A DNA stretch of 51,030 bases from Streptomyces altiplanensis (GTDB lineage Bacteria > Actinomycetota > Actinomycetes > Streptomycetales > Streptomycetaceae). The stretch covers positions 1 to 51,030 of the forward strand of contig RHMC01000036.1 in assembly GCA_003719395.1 (NCBI GenBank), read 5' to 3'. This document shows positions 8,556 to 17,985 of the stretch, piece by piece. Position 1 is the first letter of the stretch. Each line of letters opens with the position of its first letter. Both the position numbers and the translations under genes were made by a program. The notes beneath the pieces were generated by a model. The model saw only the letters and a list, made by a program, of their open reading frames with translations, ran no database searches and was not told the origin of the DNA.

Positions 8556-9703
8556 ATGCGCGGGGATCAGCGGGACGGGCACGCCTGGCGAACCGGGCTC
8601 ATCGACACGGGACTTGCGGCCGTCATCGGCGGCGCGGTCCTCCTGGCGGGCTTCACCACGCCGGGGCCCGGCCCCGCTGCCGTCGACGTGGTCCTGATCA
8701 CCGCGGGGTCGCTGGCACTCGCCGTGCACCGCAGGGCCCCGGTGCCGGTACTGGTCTTCACCGCGGCCTGCATGCTCGGTTACGCCGCACACGCGAGCCC
8801 GGGCGCCTCGGCGGCGTTCCCGGTGATCGCCGGGGTGCACGCCGTGACCCGGGTCGGGCACCGGGCGGTGGCGGTCGGGGTGAGCGTCGTCTTCCTCGTG
8901 GGCTTCTTCGTCGCGAGCCCGTCGGGGGACGCGGTCGAACGGTCGCTGCTGCTGCACGGCTGGTTCCTCAGCGCCGGCGTCACGGGACTCATCGACAAGA
9001 ACTGGCAGGCGTACCTCCACCAGACCGAACAGCGCGCGGCCGAGGCGGAACGGACCAAGGAGGAGGCCGCGCTGCGCAGGGCGGGGGAGGAGCGGCTGCG
9101 GATCGCGCGCGAGCTGCACGACTCGCTCACCCACTCCATCTCGATCGTCAAGCTCCAGGCGGGGGTCGCCGTGCACCTGGCGCGCAAGCGGGGCGAGGAC
9201 GTGCCGGAGGCGCTGCTGGCCATCCAGGAGGCGAGCGGTGAGGCGATGCGCGAGCTGCGGGCGACGCTGGAGGTGCTGCGTACGGACGACGCCGTACCGC
9301 CGGGCAACGGGCTCGCCCACCTCGGCGAACTGGTCGAGCGGGCCCGTACGGCCGGGCTCGTGGCGTCGGTGACCGTCACCGGACCCGAGCGTGCGCTGCC
9401 GGACGCCGTCGACCGGGCGGCGTACCGCATCGTCCAGGAAGGCACTCACCAATGTCGCCCGGCACGCGGGCCGCGCGAAGACGAGCGTGCGGCTCGGCTA
9501 TGCCCGGGACCACTTCTCCCTCCACGTCGAGAACGAGGGCCCGGCGAACCCCGCCGCGCCGGGCGGGCAGCCGCCGGTCCCGGGCACCGGCCTGCCCGGC
9601 ATGCGCGAGCGCGTCACCGCCCTCGGCGGCACCCTGCACGCGGCGCCGCGCCCCGGCGGCGGCTTCCTGCGTACGCGCCGAACTCCCCCTGGAGGCACGG
9701 TGA
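8556..9703 (+). CDS. NarL-type membrane sensor histidine kinase, frameshifted
   Basis: About 382 residues. The first 150 are hydrophobic and form four to six membrane spans (LIDTGLAAVIGGAVLLAGF ... VSVVFLVGFFVAS). A coiled-coil linker (QTEQRAAEAERTKEEAALRR) follows, then a HisKA_3 box with the phospho-accepting His in ARELHDSLTHSISIVKLQAG. The ATPase part is split by shifts near 9440 and 9675: N-box in ALTNVARHA, G-box in GTGLPGMRERVTALGG, ending LPLEAR at 9703. The ATG at 8556 lies 7 bases after TAGGGT, a plausible -10 hexamer, suggesting a leaderless mRNA; GTG 8547 is the alternative start. The stop overlaps the response regulator start (GTGA). The signal is unknown. Confidence 0.85.
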
Positions 9704-10394
9704 GCGGCCCGCTGCCGCGTACTGATCGTCGACGACCAGCGCTGATGCGGGCGGGATTCCGTGCCCTGCTGGCCGCCGAGGACGACATCGAGGTCGTCGC
9801 CGAGGGCGCCGACCGGCCGCCAGGGCCTCGAACTCGCCCGCCGGCACGTCCCGGACGTCGCGCTCGTCGATGTACAGATGCCGGTGATGACCGGTATCGA
9901 GACCACCCGCCACATCGCCGCCGACCCGGCGCTGGCCGGGGTGCACGTCGTCATCCTCACCAACTACGGCCTGGACGAGTACGTCTTCGACGCACTGCGC
10001 GCCGGGGCCGCGGGGTTCCTCCTCAAGGACACCGAACCGGCCGACCTGCTCCAGGCCGTCCGCATCGCGGCCGGCGGCGACGCGCTGCTCTCGCCGTCCG
10101 TGACGCGCCGCCTCATCACCGAGTTCGCCGCCCGCCCGCCGGACCGCCGCACGGCCCCCGGTTTCGAGACGCTCACCCGGCGCGAGTGCGAGGTCGCGGC
10201 GCTGGTCGCGCACGGCCTGACGAACGAGGAGATCGCCGCCCACATGGTGATCAGCCCCTTCACGGCCAAGACCCACGTCAGCCGCGCCATGGTGAACTGG
10301 GCGCCCGCGACCGCGCCCAGCTGGTCGTCTTCGCCTACGAGTCGGGGCTGGTGACTCCGAGGGGCGCCGCGGGTGCGGCGATCGCGCCGGCTGA
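9700..10394 (+). CDS. NarL/FixJ-family response regulator, frameshifted
   Basis: Partner of the kinase, starting at the GTG overlapping its stop. The N-terminal receiver domain has the phospho-acceptor Asp in VALVDVQMPVMTG, a Thr switch region (VVILTNYGLDEYVF) and Lys in GFLLKDTEP. The C-terminal LuxR-type HTH reads LTRRECEVAALVAHGLTNEEIAAHM ... TAKTHVSRAM. Small indels near 9715, 9740 and 9815 break the start (expected RVLIVDDQALMRAGF), and one near 10305 breaks the last helix (AQLVVFAYESGLV). The true stop is uncertain. TGA at 10392-10394, one frame over, would give about 231 residues, normal for the family, and lies just before the hairpin at 10406. Confidence 0.82.
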
Positions 10395-10405
10395 CCGCCC
10401 ACGAC

Positions 10406-10438
10406 GCCGGCCCCCGGGCGCGGAGCCCGGGAGCCGGC
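10406..10438. terminator. Strong hairpin between convergent genes
   Basis: GCCGGC and CCCGGGC arms flank a short GCGGA loop and return as GCCCGGG and GCCGGC, about 13 base pairs almost all G-C. It sits in the roughly 70 bases between the end of the response regulator (+) and the lysyl-oxidase-like gene (-), where a bidirectional terminator is expected. There is no U tract, which is normal for actinobacterial terminators. Confidence 0.65.
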
Positions 10439-10467
10439 ATCGATGCGTGTGTTCCGTCAGGCCCGGG

Positions 10468-12156
10468 TCAGTTGGCGTCGACCAGGTGATGGGCGGGCAC
10501 GGTCACCGTACGGGCGCCCGCCCGGCCGCCCAGGACGACCTTGCGCAGAGCGCTGTTGTTGGTGAGGCTGGTCTCCTTGAGCCGCTTCTCGGGGTTGGCC
10601 AGCACCTGGATGTAGTAGGTGCCGTTCGGCAGATTGGTGATGTCGAACGACTGGCCGGGGAGGTCCTGGGTGTACGTGTCGCCGGAGCCGACGTCGAGCA
10701 CCTCCCGGACGGAGATGGAGCTCTCCTGGCCGCACGCGGTGGACAGGTCGGTGTTGTCCGGGTGCCAGTTGGCGTTCTTCACCGTGTAGTCGACCGCGTC
10801 GGTGTTGGCCAGGCAGAAGGCCTCCTTGCCGCTGCGGACCGCCTCCTTGCGGTCGGCCTTGAGCAGCCGGTAGCTGGCGAAGTCGGTGAAGTGCCAGTGC
10901 TCGTGCCCCTTGCGGGGGTCCCACTCCATGGTGCCGGTCGGCGTGTAGCCGACCTGCTTCCCGTCGGCGTCGTAGAAGTACTGGTAGGCGTCCATCAGCT
11001 CCTTGCCCGGAGCGCGGAAGCCGTCGACCACGAGCTGTGCGGGACCCGCGTTCCACACGTTGGCGCTGAAGGCCAGGTAGTCCTTGCCCGCCGTGCTGCC
11101 CTCGCCCTTGTCGATGGTGATGCCGTAGGCCGGCAGCGAACGCAGGTCGGGCTTCGGCACGTTCGGCACGTTCGGTGCGCCGGTCGGCCGCTTCGCGGCG
11201 GGCTTCACCGCCGGAGCCTTCCGGGAACCGTCGGTCTGCCCGGCCTTGTCACCCACCCGGGCCGCCCGGAGGGCTTCCTTCCTGAGCGCCCACGGGAGGG
11301 CCGGCGGCGCCGGGGTGTGGGGCCCGTGACCCTCGTTGTACGACGGTCCGCCCCGCTCGTCACGGCGCGGCGCCGGCGCGCGCATCGCGCCGTGACCGGA
11401 GTGCCCGGCCGCGTGCGACCCGTGCGCCATGGCGGACGCCGCGCCCATGTCGTCCTCGTAGCTGCGCTCGCGTACGGTCACCTTGATCGTCCGGGACTTG
11501 TTCTCCATGCCGAACAGCTCGCGGTAGCGCTTCTTCACGGACACCTTGGCGGTGTACTTCCCGGCCGGCAGGACGACCGGGTCGGAGTAGTAGCCCGCGT
11601 ACGTGTTGGACGCCCAGCCCTTCTCGACACCCCACACCGAGCCGAGCGTGAACGGGTTCTCGGGACAGCTCTCGGGGTACTTCGACCTGGCCGGGGCGTC
11701 GGGGCGTATCCGGCCGGAGGCGTTGTTCGGGCAGAAGGCCTCGGACTTGTTCATCACGGTCCGGCCGGCCGCATCGGTGATCTTGATCTGGGCGAAGTCC
11801 GGCAGTCCCGCGAAGTCCTTCACCAGGCCCTGGGGAAGGGTTTTGGTCCGGGTCCTCGTCCCCTCGCGGATGACCTGCGTGGCCACGACCGGGTCCTTGT
11901 AGGACTTGCGGGTCACCTTGAGTTCGAGGGGGCCGTTCTCGGCGGTGACGTACGTACCGAGGTCCAGGTAGACGCCGGGGCTCTCCTTCCACGAGGTGAG
12001 CGTCACCGACCCCGAGGCGGCGATCAGGCTGAGCTTCGGCGCGGGCTGCTCCGTCTCGGCGTCGGGCGCGGCGGCGACGAGGCCGGCGGTCACGGTGATC
12101 GCCGCGGCGCCGGCGATCGCCGAACGCCATGGACGGGCTTGGGGGAATCTGGTCAT
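10468..12156 (-). CDS. Secreted lysyl-oxidase-like copper protein
   Basis: An intact 562-residue protein. The N-terminus is an export signal: Arg-containing n-region, then AIAGAAAITVTAGLVAAAP, with cleavage likely near residue 30. The first half is a beta-rich region. A His/Met/Gly-rich linker (about residues 245-290, with HGSHAAGHSGHGAM) connects it to the C-terminal lysyl oxidase catalytic domain. That domain has the copper-binding HEHWHF motif at about 418-422 followed by DFASYRLLKAD, and paired cysteines (CLANTD, TACGQ). Lysyl oxidases oxidise peptidyl lysine amines to aldehydes using copper and a lysine-derived quinone; the bacterial substrates are mostly unknown. GAGGA precedes the ATG at 12156. 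It forms its own transcription unit, convergent with the two-component system. Confidence 0.85.
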   Translation of the reverse strand: MTRFPQARPWRSAIAGAAAITVTAGLVAAAPDAETEQPAPKLSLIAASGSVTLTSWKESPGVYLDLGTYVTAENGPLELKVTRKSYKDPVVATQVIREGTRTRTKTLPQGLVKDFAGLPDFAQIKITDAAGRTVMNKSEAFCPNNASGRIRPDAPARSKYPESCPENPFTLGSVWGVEKGWASNTYAGYYSDPVVLPAGKYTAKVSVKKRYRELFGMENKSRTIKVTVRERSYEDDMGAASAMAHGSHAAGHSGHGAMRAPAPRRDERGGPSYNEGHGPHTPAPPALPWALRKEALRAARVGDKAGQTDGSRKAPAVKPAAKRPTGAPNVPNVPKPDLRSLPAYGITIDKGEGSTAGKDYLAFSANVWNAGPAQLVVDGFRAPGKELMDAYQYFYDADGKQVGYTPTGTMEWDPRKGHEHWHFTDFASYRLLKADRKEAVRSGKEAFCLANTDAVDYTVKNANWHPDNTDLSTACGQESSISVREVLDVGSGDTYTQDLPGQSFDITNLPNGTYYIQVLANPEKRLKETSLTNNSALRKVVLGGRAGARTVTVPAHHLVDAN

Positions 12157-12371
12157 AATTCCTCGTTTTCCGGGTGCCTGATCTGATCGCGGAACTGTCT
12201 CCGGCCCGTGAGAGTTGCTGGAGGGCGGCATGGGTTGTCTGGGACCTCGCGAGACACGGCTCGTTGTCCGAAAACAGACCCTGAATGCCGGATCAAGCCG
12301 TCGTGGCGCTGTTTCCGCCCCTGGGCTTCCCCATTGTGGTAAAGGAGCCGGCGTTCTCCGGAGCCCGGCCG

Positions 12372-12512
12372 CTACGCCCCGCCGAACGACCCGCTGTCCG
12401 TGGACGCGATTTCGCGGAGGATGCGCACGGCCCGAGCCCGCTCGCCGGCCGGGAGCGAGCTCAGGAGCTGCTCGTTGACCCGTTCTGCCGGGGGGATACC
12501 GCGAGCCCCTCC
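12372..12512 (-). pseudogene. Possible C-terminal stub of a MarR-like regulator in a 359-base gap
   Basis: The 12157-12515 interval holds the promoter region of the lysyl-oxidase gene and, directly behind the CoA-transferase, a short reading frame ending at TAG 12372-12374: PPAERVNEQLLSSLPAGERARAVRILREIAS. The pattern (helix, LLxxLPxxER, then LxxI) resembles the C-terminal dimerisation helices of MarR-family regulators. No start codon, RBS or DNA-binding part is present, so this would be a remnant. Nothing else is recognisable in the gap. Confidence 0.35.
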
Positions 12513-12515
12513 TGA

Positions 12516-13166
12516 TCAGCAGGCGGCGGTGGAGCTGCCCGGGCGCAGGGGAGCGTCGGTGCGGGCGGTGATGTCCTCGACGGTGACGCCGGGGGCGGTC
12601 TCGACGAGAGCGAGGCCGTCGTCGGTGACATCGAGGACGCCGAGGTCGGTGATGATCCGGTGTACGCACGCCTTGCCGGTGAGCGGCAGGGTGCACTCCT
12701 TCAGGATCTTCGGGCTCCCGTCCTTGGCGGTGTGCTCCATCAGGACGATGACGCGGCGGGCCCCGTGCACGAGGTCCATCGCGCCGCCCATGCCCTTGAC
12801 CGTCTTTCCGGGGATCATCCAGTTGGCGAGGTCGCCGTGGGCGGAGACCTGCATGGCACCGAGGACGGCGGTGTCGATGTGGCCGCCGCGGATCATCCCG
12901 AAGGACAGCGCCGAGTCGAAGAAGCTCGCGCCCGGCAGCACGGTGACGGTCTCCTTGCCGGCGTTGATCAGGTCCGGGTCGACCTCGTCCTCGGTGGGGT
13001 AGGGGCCGGTGCCGAGGATGCCGTTCTCCGAGTGCAGGACGACGTGCACCCCGGGCGGGAGGTGGCCGGGGATGAGGGTGGGCAGGCCGATGCCGAGGTT
13101 GACGTAGGAGCCGTCGGTGAGTTCGGCGGCGGCTCGGGCGGCCATTTGGTCGCGGGTCCAGGCCAT
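12516..13166 (-). CDS. 3-oxoacid CoA-transferase subunit B
   Basis: An intact 216-residue CoA-transferase family I beta chain. The signature is present: [18 protein letters not shown] near residue 20, the catalytic glutamate in LHSENGILG near 48, then [23 protein letters not shown] and [10 protein letters not shown]. With subunit A it moves CoA from succinyl-CoA to a 3-oxoacid. Acetoacetate and 3-oxoadipate enzymes cannot be separated by eye. The place at the end of an aromatic degradation operon favours activation of a ring-cleavage product such as 3-oxoadipate. The ATG at 13166 overlaps the stop of subunit A (TGATG). Confidence 0.88.
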   Translation of the reverse strand: MAWTRDQMAARAAAELTDGSYVNLGIGLPTLIPGHLPPGVHVVLHSENGILGTGPYPTEDEVDPDLINAGKETVTVLPGASFFDSALSFGMIRGGHIDTAVLGAMQVSAHGDLANWMIPGKTVKGMGGAMDLVHGARRVIVLMEHTAKDGSPKILKECTLPLTGKACVHRIITDLGVLDVTDDGLALVETAPGVTVEDITARTDAPLRPGSSTAAC

Positions 13167-13946
13167 CAGGAACGTACCGTCCCTCGTGTCGGAGATGCGG
13201 AAGTCAAAAGGCGCTCGATCTGCTTGTCGGCGGCCTGCTCGGGGGTGAGCTGCACGATCCGCTGGACGTAAATGCCGGGCAGGTGGACCTCGTCGGGGCG
13301 CAGTTCGCCGGGTTCGACGAGTTCCTCGACCTCGGCGATGGTGACGCGGCCGGCCATGGCGGCGAGGGGGTTGAAGTTGCGGCGGCCCGGCGGAAGCAGA
13401 GGTTGCCGTGCCGGTCGCCGCGCCAGGCCCGTACGAGCGCGAAGTCGGTGGTGATGCCGTGCTCCAGGACGTGCGTGCGGTCCGCGAAGTCGCGGGTCTC
13501 CTTGGGCGGTGAGGCGACGGCGACCGTCCCGTCGCCGCGTGGCGCCAGGGCAGGCCGCCGGCGGCGACCTGGGTGCCCACGCCGGCCGGGGTGTAGAAGG
13601 CGGGGATGCCCGCGCCGCCGGCCCGCAGGCGCTCGGCGAGGGTGCCCTGCGGCACCAGCTCCACCTCCAGCTCGCCGGACAGGTACTGGCGGGCGAACTC
13701 CTTGTTCTCGCCGACGTACGAGCCGGTCACCCGGGCGATGCGGCCCGAGGCCAGCAGGACGCCCAGACCCCGGCCGTCCACACCGCAGTTGTTGGAGACG
13801 ACCTCCAGGCCGCCCGCGCCCTGCTCGTACAGAGCGCGGATGAGGACTTCGGGTACGCCGCTGAGCCCGAAGCCGCCGACGGCCAGTGAGGCGCCGTCGG
13901 GGATGCCGGCGACCGCCTCGGCGGCGCTGCCGATCACTTTGTCCAT
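13166..13946 (-). CDS. 3-oxoacid CoA-transferase subunit A, frameshifted
   Basis: Starts at ATG 13946 with AGGAGC upstream. The first 130 residues are clean, with the glycine-rich CoA-binding segment ([16 protein letters not shown]) and [12 protein letters not shown]. From about 13560 to 13360 several indels scramble the frame. The C-terminus resumes with [19 protein letters not shown] and [24 protein letters not shown], ending at the TGA that overlaps subunit B. The subunits are normally separate in actinomycetes, and the TGATG junction suggests coupled translation in equal amounts. The last few residues look unusual and may also contain an indel. Confidence 0.82.
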
Positions 13947-14012
13947 GGTGTGCGTGCTCCTTTCAGTGTGCTGTGCCGGGCAGGACGGCGGACCGGCCGC
14001 CGTCGAGCCGCT

Positions 14013-14794
14013 TCATCCGCCGGTCCCCGGCCGCAGGGCGTCCGAGACGGACTTGACGCCGCCGTGCGCGGTCAGCCCGCCGTCCACGGGGATCTCGGCA
14101 CCGCTGATGAACGACGCCTCGTCCGACAGCAGGAAGACGACCAGCGGGGCGACCTCGCCGACGGTCCCGGTGCGGCCCAGCGGGGTCTCGCGGACGTTGG
14201 CCTCGCGGAAGGCCGGAGCGGCGGAGGCGGTCATCTCGGTCTCGATGTAACCGGGGTGGACGGTGTTGACGCGGATGCCGCGCGGGCCCAGCTCCAGGGC
14301 GGCGGTCTTCGACAGGCCCCGCAGCGCCCACTTGCTGGTCGTGTAGGCGACCGGGTAATGGGCGGTGAGGGCCGCCGAGGAGCCGACGTTCACGACGGAG
14401 GAGCCGGGTGGCATGAGCGGGGCCAGGTGCTGGATGCCGAGGAGGGGACCGGTGACGTTCACCGCGTGGACCCGGGCCATGTCCTCGGGGCGTACGTCAC
14501 GACGCGGGCGCGCCAGGTGATGCCCGCGTTGTTGACCAGGCCGTGCACCTGCCCGTACGCCTCGCGCAGGTCGGCGGCGAGTCCGGCCCAGTCCTTCTCG
14601 CTGGTGACGTCCAGGCGCCGGCAGCCGCTTCCGGGTTCGACGTCGGTGGCGATGACGCGGGCGCCCTCCCGGGCGAGCGCCTCGGCCTCGGCGGCGCCCT
14701 GGCCGCGGGCCGCGCCGGTGCACGACGACGACCTTGCGCGCAGCCTCCCCCGGCCTTCGGCCGGGAGGCGCCCCGAGGACTGCGGGCCGGTCAC
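14013..14794 (-). CDS. SDR-family oxidoreductase, frameshifted, with palindromic repeat in its 5' end
   Basis: About 260 residues from GTG 14794, which overlaps the stop of the FAH gene upstream (GTGA). Cofactor motif TGAARGQGAAEAEAL, then DVTSEKDW, NNAGI, catalytic YTTSKWAL (YxxxK) and the C-terminal PVDGGLTAHGG follow. Shifts lie near 14745 and 14705 around the cofactor motif and near 14490. The first 15 residues (TGPQSSGRLPAEGRGRL) are encoded partly by a palindromic repeat at 14743 and are probably an extension of the normal start. In context it would oxidise or reduce an intermediate of the aromatic pathway; the substrate is not known. Confidence 0.8.
14743..14769. repeat. GC-rich palindromic repeat with CTTCGG loop, copy 1
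   Basis: GCCTCCCCCGG, CCTTCGG and CCGGGAGGC fold into a near-perfect hairpin with a TTCG loop. It lies inside the first codons of the SDR gene. A related element is at 19456. The same CCTCCCCC...CCTTCGG...GGGGG architecture is, from memory, dispersed widely in Streptomyces genomes, both between and inside genes. Confidence 0.6.
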
Positions 14795-15763
14795 GGCCGC
14801 TCCCGGCCGCGGCGCCGGCCGGCCGGCAGGGACACGGGCTCGACACCCGGGACGACGAGTTGCTGGAGACGGTGCCGATGCCCTCGACGGTCAGGGTGAC
14901 GGTGTCGCCCGGCTTCAGCGGCGGCGCGTCCGCTCGCCGCGCAGGCCCCACAGTTCGGCGAGGCAGCCGCCGTTGCCGCAGGTGCCGGAGCCGAGGACGT
15001 CGCCCGGCACGACGCGGGTGCCGCGGGAGGCGTAGGCGGTCATCTCCTCGAAGGTCCAGCTCATGTTGGACAGCAGGTCCTTGCCGACCGTCTCGCCGTT
15101 GACCTCGGCGGTCAGGGCGAGACGCAGGAAGCCGTCGGCGTCCCGGTACGGCTCCAGCTCGTCGGCGGTGACGAGGTACGGGCCGAGCGTGGTGGCGGTG
15201 TCCTTGCCCTTGCAGGGGCCCAGGCCCACCTTCATCTCCGCCGATTGCAGGTCGCGCGCGGACCAGTCGTTGAAGACGGTGTAGCCGACGATGTGGTCGC
15301 GGGCCTGCCCGGGGGTGAGGTCGCGGCCCTCGCGGCCGATCACCGCACCGACCTCCAGCTCGAAGTCCAGGGCGGTGGAGCCGGGCGGCACGGGGATGTC
15401 GTCGTGCGGGCCGAAGATCGCGTGCGGGTTGGTGAAGTAGAAGGTCGGGGCCGCGTACCACTGCCCGGGGACGCCGCCGGTGCCCTCCACGGACCGCCGT
15501 ACGCCCTCGACGTGCTCCTCGAAGGTGACGAAGTCCCTTACGGAGGAAGGCTGGAGGGGAGGAAGCAGCCGTACCTGTGAGACATGGGGGCCGGGCGGCA
15601 CGTCGAGCGCCGCCGCCCCGGCGGCGAGCAGTCCCGGCAGGCCGTCGGCTTCCGTGAGCAGAGCGGTGAGCGAGGTGACACCGGGCAGGGGGAGGAGGGT
15701 GCCGTCCTCTTCCACGACGGCCACTCGGTGGCGGTGCCGGTGCTCGTAAGCGGCGAAACGCAT
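14791..15763 (-). CDS. Fumarylacetoacetate hydrolase-family protein, 3' frameshift
   Basis: About 323 residues from ATG 15763. The FAH fold is recognised by VRDFVTFEEHVEG, WYAAPTFYFTNPHAIFGPHDDIPVP, LDFELEVGAVIG (acidic metal ligands) and GYTVFNDWSARDLQ, ending GSGTCGNGGCLAELWG. A shift near 14930 moves the last part (LKPGDTVTLTVEGIGTVS) to another frame, with another near 14875. The end then overlaps the SDR start. FAH-family enzymes hydrolyse acylpyruvate-type C-C bonds or decarboxylate/isomerise products of ring cleavage. It is one of two such enzymes in this operon and is closer to the homogentisate/acylpyruvate type than the one at 20122. A gene-free stretch of about 255 bases follows upstream. 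Confidence 0.85.
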
Positions 15764-16019
15764 GGTGCGACTCCTGTTGGGGGAGGCCGGGGGCGGTGAA
15801 GGGGGATGCGCATGAGGCCGGGGCCCACGGTGACGCGGCCGTGGTGGCCCGCTGCCCGGACAGCGGCGCGGGCGGCCCGTGCTTCTCGTCGCTGCGCGGT
15901 GCGGACGGGTTCGTGGGGCGGCGGACCGGCGGATCGGAAGACCGGGGTCCTGGCCGGGGGCGCGGCGGGCGGTCAGGGCGTTGACAGGAGTGCCGCGCCC
16001 CCCGGGGTCCGGGGAGGGA

Positions 16020-16958
16020 TCAGACCGGCGGGGCGACGAACACGCCGCGGTCGACGTCGTTGAAGGACTCCTTCGCGATCAGCTCGTTCATGGGGTTGGC
16101 GGTGCCCCACTGGTCGGTGACCTCGGGCTGGGAGAAGTCGTAGACGTGCGGGTGCCAGGTGTCCTCGTCGAGCTCTTCCAGCTCCGTCGTGTACTCGACG
16201 GTGTTGCCGTGCGGGTCGAGGAAGTAGGTGAAGGTGTTGTCGCCCGCCATGTGCCGGCCCGGTCCCCAGATCTTGCGGAAACCGGCGCGCAGCACGCGGC
16301 CGGAACCGCGCATGTACTCGTCGATTCCGCGCATCTCGAAGGAGACATGGTGCAGGGCGGTGTGCGGGCCCTGGGCGATGGCCATGGAGTGGTGCTGGTT
16401 GCTGATCCGCATGAAGTGCATGACCTCGCCCATGCGGGGCGAGGACAGCGTGTCACTGAGCGCGAAGCCGAGGTGGCGCTCGTACCACTGGCGGGTGCGG
16501 TTCAGGTCGGGCGAGTTGAGCACGACGTGGGAGAGCTTGACCGGGATGGCCTCCTTCTCCTCGATCTTGCGGTGCTGCCGCACCTCGACGTCGGCGGAGA
16601 CCTCGATGGTGCGGCCGTCGACGTCGAAGAACCGGAAGCCGTAGCCGCCGCCGGGGGTGTCGACGGTGCCCGGACGCGAGATCAGCTGGACACCGCCGGC
16701 GAGCAGGCGCTCGGCGAGGGTGTCGACGTCCGTGGGGTTCGCGGCGCCGTAGGAGACGAGGTCGAGGCGCTTCTCCTCGGCCTCGCGCAGCCGTACGACG
16801 TACTGCTCCGGGCTGCCCTCGGCGGCCAGGAAGGAGATGCCGGAGTCCTCGGCGACCTTGGTCAGGCCCCAGACGCCCGCGTAGAAGTCGAGCTGCTTGT
16901 CGTAGTCGGGCACGGCGAGGTCGACGTGCCGCAGATGGGTGAGCAGACGTGCGTTCAT
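16020..16958 (-). CDS. Extradiol ring-cleavage dioxygenase-like VOC protein
   Basis: An intact 312-residue protein with two glyoxalase/VOC repeats: residues about 8-120 (HLRHVDLAVPDYDKQLDFYAG) and 145-265 (KLSHVVLNSPDLNRTRQWYERHLGF). In the second repeat the three expected iron ligands of type I extradiol dioxygenases are present: His in LSHVVL, His in LHHVSFEM, Glu in GNTVEYTTE. It should open a catechol- or hydroquinone-like ring next to a hydroxyl. The substrate may be a hydroxylated acid made by the FAD monooxygenase of the same operon. The C-terminal tail (NPMNELIAKESFND) is longer than in biphenyl-diol enzymes. The strictly catecholic substrate is unproven. Confidence 0.83.
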   Translation of the reverse strand: MNARLLTHLRHVDLAVPDYDKQLDFYAGVWGLTKVAEDSGISFLAAEGSPEQYVVRLREAEEKRLDLVSYGAANPTDVDTLAERLLAGGVQLISRPGTVDTPGGGYGFRFFDVDGRTIEVSADVEVRQHRKIEEKEAIPVKLSHVVLNSPDLNRTRQWYERHLGFALSDTLSSPRMGEVMHFMRISNQHHSMAIAQGPHTALHHVSFEMRGIDEYMRGSGRVLRAGFRKIWGPGRHMAGDNTFTYFLDPHGNTVEYTTELEELDEDTWHPHVYDFSQPEVTDQWGTANPMNELIAKESFNDVDRGVFVAPPV

Positions 16959-16971
16959 GACGGGTTCCTCC

Positions 16972-17985
16972 TCAGGCGAGGGTGAGGTTGAGCAGGGCGC
17001 AGGCGTTGCCGCCGCGTACGGCGTCGAAGTCGGACTCGGGAAGACGTGCGGCGCGCAGGGCGGCCACCGGGTCCTCGGTGCCCATGTCGAAGGGGAAGTC
17101 CGAGCCCAGCAGCACGCGGCCGGGACCGGCGGCCCGGACCAACTCGCGCAGCACGTGCGGGTCGTGGACGAGTGAGTCGAAGTACAGCCGCTTCAGGTAG
17201 CTGCTCGGCAGGTGCGCGCAGCCGGCGCCCGCGTCGGAGCGGACCGACCATGCGTGGTCGGAGCGGCCGATGTGGGTGGGCAGATAACCGCCGCCGTGCG
17301 CCGCGATCAGCTTCAGGCCGGGGTGGCGGTCCAGCACGCCGGAGAAGATGAGGTGGGACAGGGCGACGGCGTTCTCGGTGGGCTGGCCGACGGTGTTGGA
17401 CAGGTACCACTGGTCGAGGCGCTCGTCGAGCGTGCAGCCGAACGGGTGCAGGAAGACGATCGCGCCCGTCTCCTCGGCCCGCGCCCAGAAAGGCGCGTAG
17501 GCCGGGTCGGAGAGTTCCCGCCCCGGTGCGTGGCTGGAGATCTCCACGCCGGACAGCCCCTGCGCCAGGGCGTGGTCGAGTGCGCGCACCACGTGGTCCG
17601 GGTGCTGGAGGGGTACGAGCCCCAGCCCGCGCAGCCGCTCGGGGGCGGCCGAACAGTGTGCGGCCGTCGCCTCGTTGGCGGTCCGGTACACCTTCTCGGC
17701 CGTCTCCTCGTCGGCCCAGTAGTGGTAGTGCGAGGGGGAGGGGCTGACCAGCTGGACGTCCACGCCCTGGGCGTCCATCGCGGCCAGGCGTACGGCGGTG
17801 TCGGTCAGCCGGGGGATGCGTTCGCGCACCATGGGGCCGTTGACGGCGAGGGCGGCGGGGCCGCCCCGGCGGGCGTCCAGCGCCTTCTCCCCGGCGAACC
17901 CCGGCAGGTCCGCCACCAGCGCCTCGACCTCGGGCAGCAGGACGTGGGCGTGTACGTCGACGGTCGGCGACGGGCGGGCGGTCAC
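16972..17985 (-). CDS. ACMSD-like amidohydrolase/decarboxylase
   Basis: An intact protein of 337 residues from GTG 17985. The metal-dependent TIM barrel of the amidohydrolase-2 family is seen: VDVHAHVLLPE (metal HxH) near residue 9, FLHPFG near 185, AAHGGGYLP near 232, GSDFPFDMG near 300. This set is typical of 2-amino-3-carboxymuconate-6-semialdehyde decarboxylase, gamma-resorcylate decarboxylase and 4-oxalomesaconate hydratase-like enzymes. In this operon a non-oxidative decarboxylation of the aromatic acid or of the ring-cleavage product is the likely job. The start overlaps the stop of the FAD monooxygenase (GTGA). Confidence 0.83.
   Translation of the reverse strand: MTARPSPTVDVHAHVLLPEVEALVADLPGFAGEKALDARRGGPAALAVNGPMVRERIPRLTDTAVRLAAMDAQGVDVQLVSPSPSHYHYWADEETAEKVYRTANEATAAHCSAAPERLRGLGLVPLQHPDHVVRALDHALAQGLSGVEISSHAPGRELSDPAYAPFWARAEETGAIVFLHPFGCTLDERLDQWYLSNTVGQPTENAVALSHLIFSGVLDRHPGLKLIAAHGGGYLPTHIGRSDHAWSVRSDAGAGCAHLPSSYLKRLYFDSLVHDPHVLRELVRAAGPGRVLLGSDFPFDMGTEDPVAALRAARLPESDFDAVRGGNACALLNLTLA

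Noticed and set aside
10391..12186. Plus-strand continuation of the kinase/regulator frame across the lysyl oxidase gene
   Set aside because: It arises because the response regulator stop is lost by an indel; past 10394 the sequence is the antisense of a well-supported secreted protein.
12516..13946. A single fused CoA-transferase A-B protein
   Set aside because: The one long frame results from indels in subunit A; a stop for A and an ATG for B overlap at 13164-13168 as in normal two-gene arrangements.
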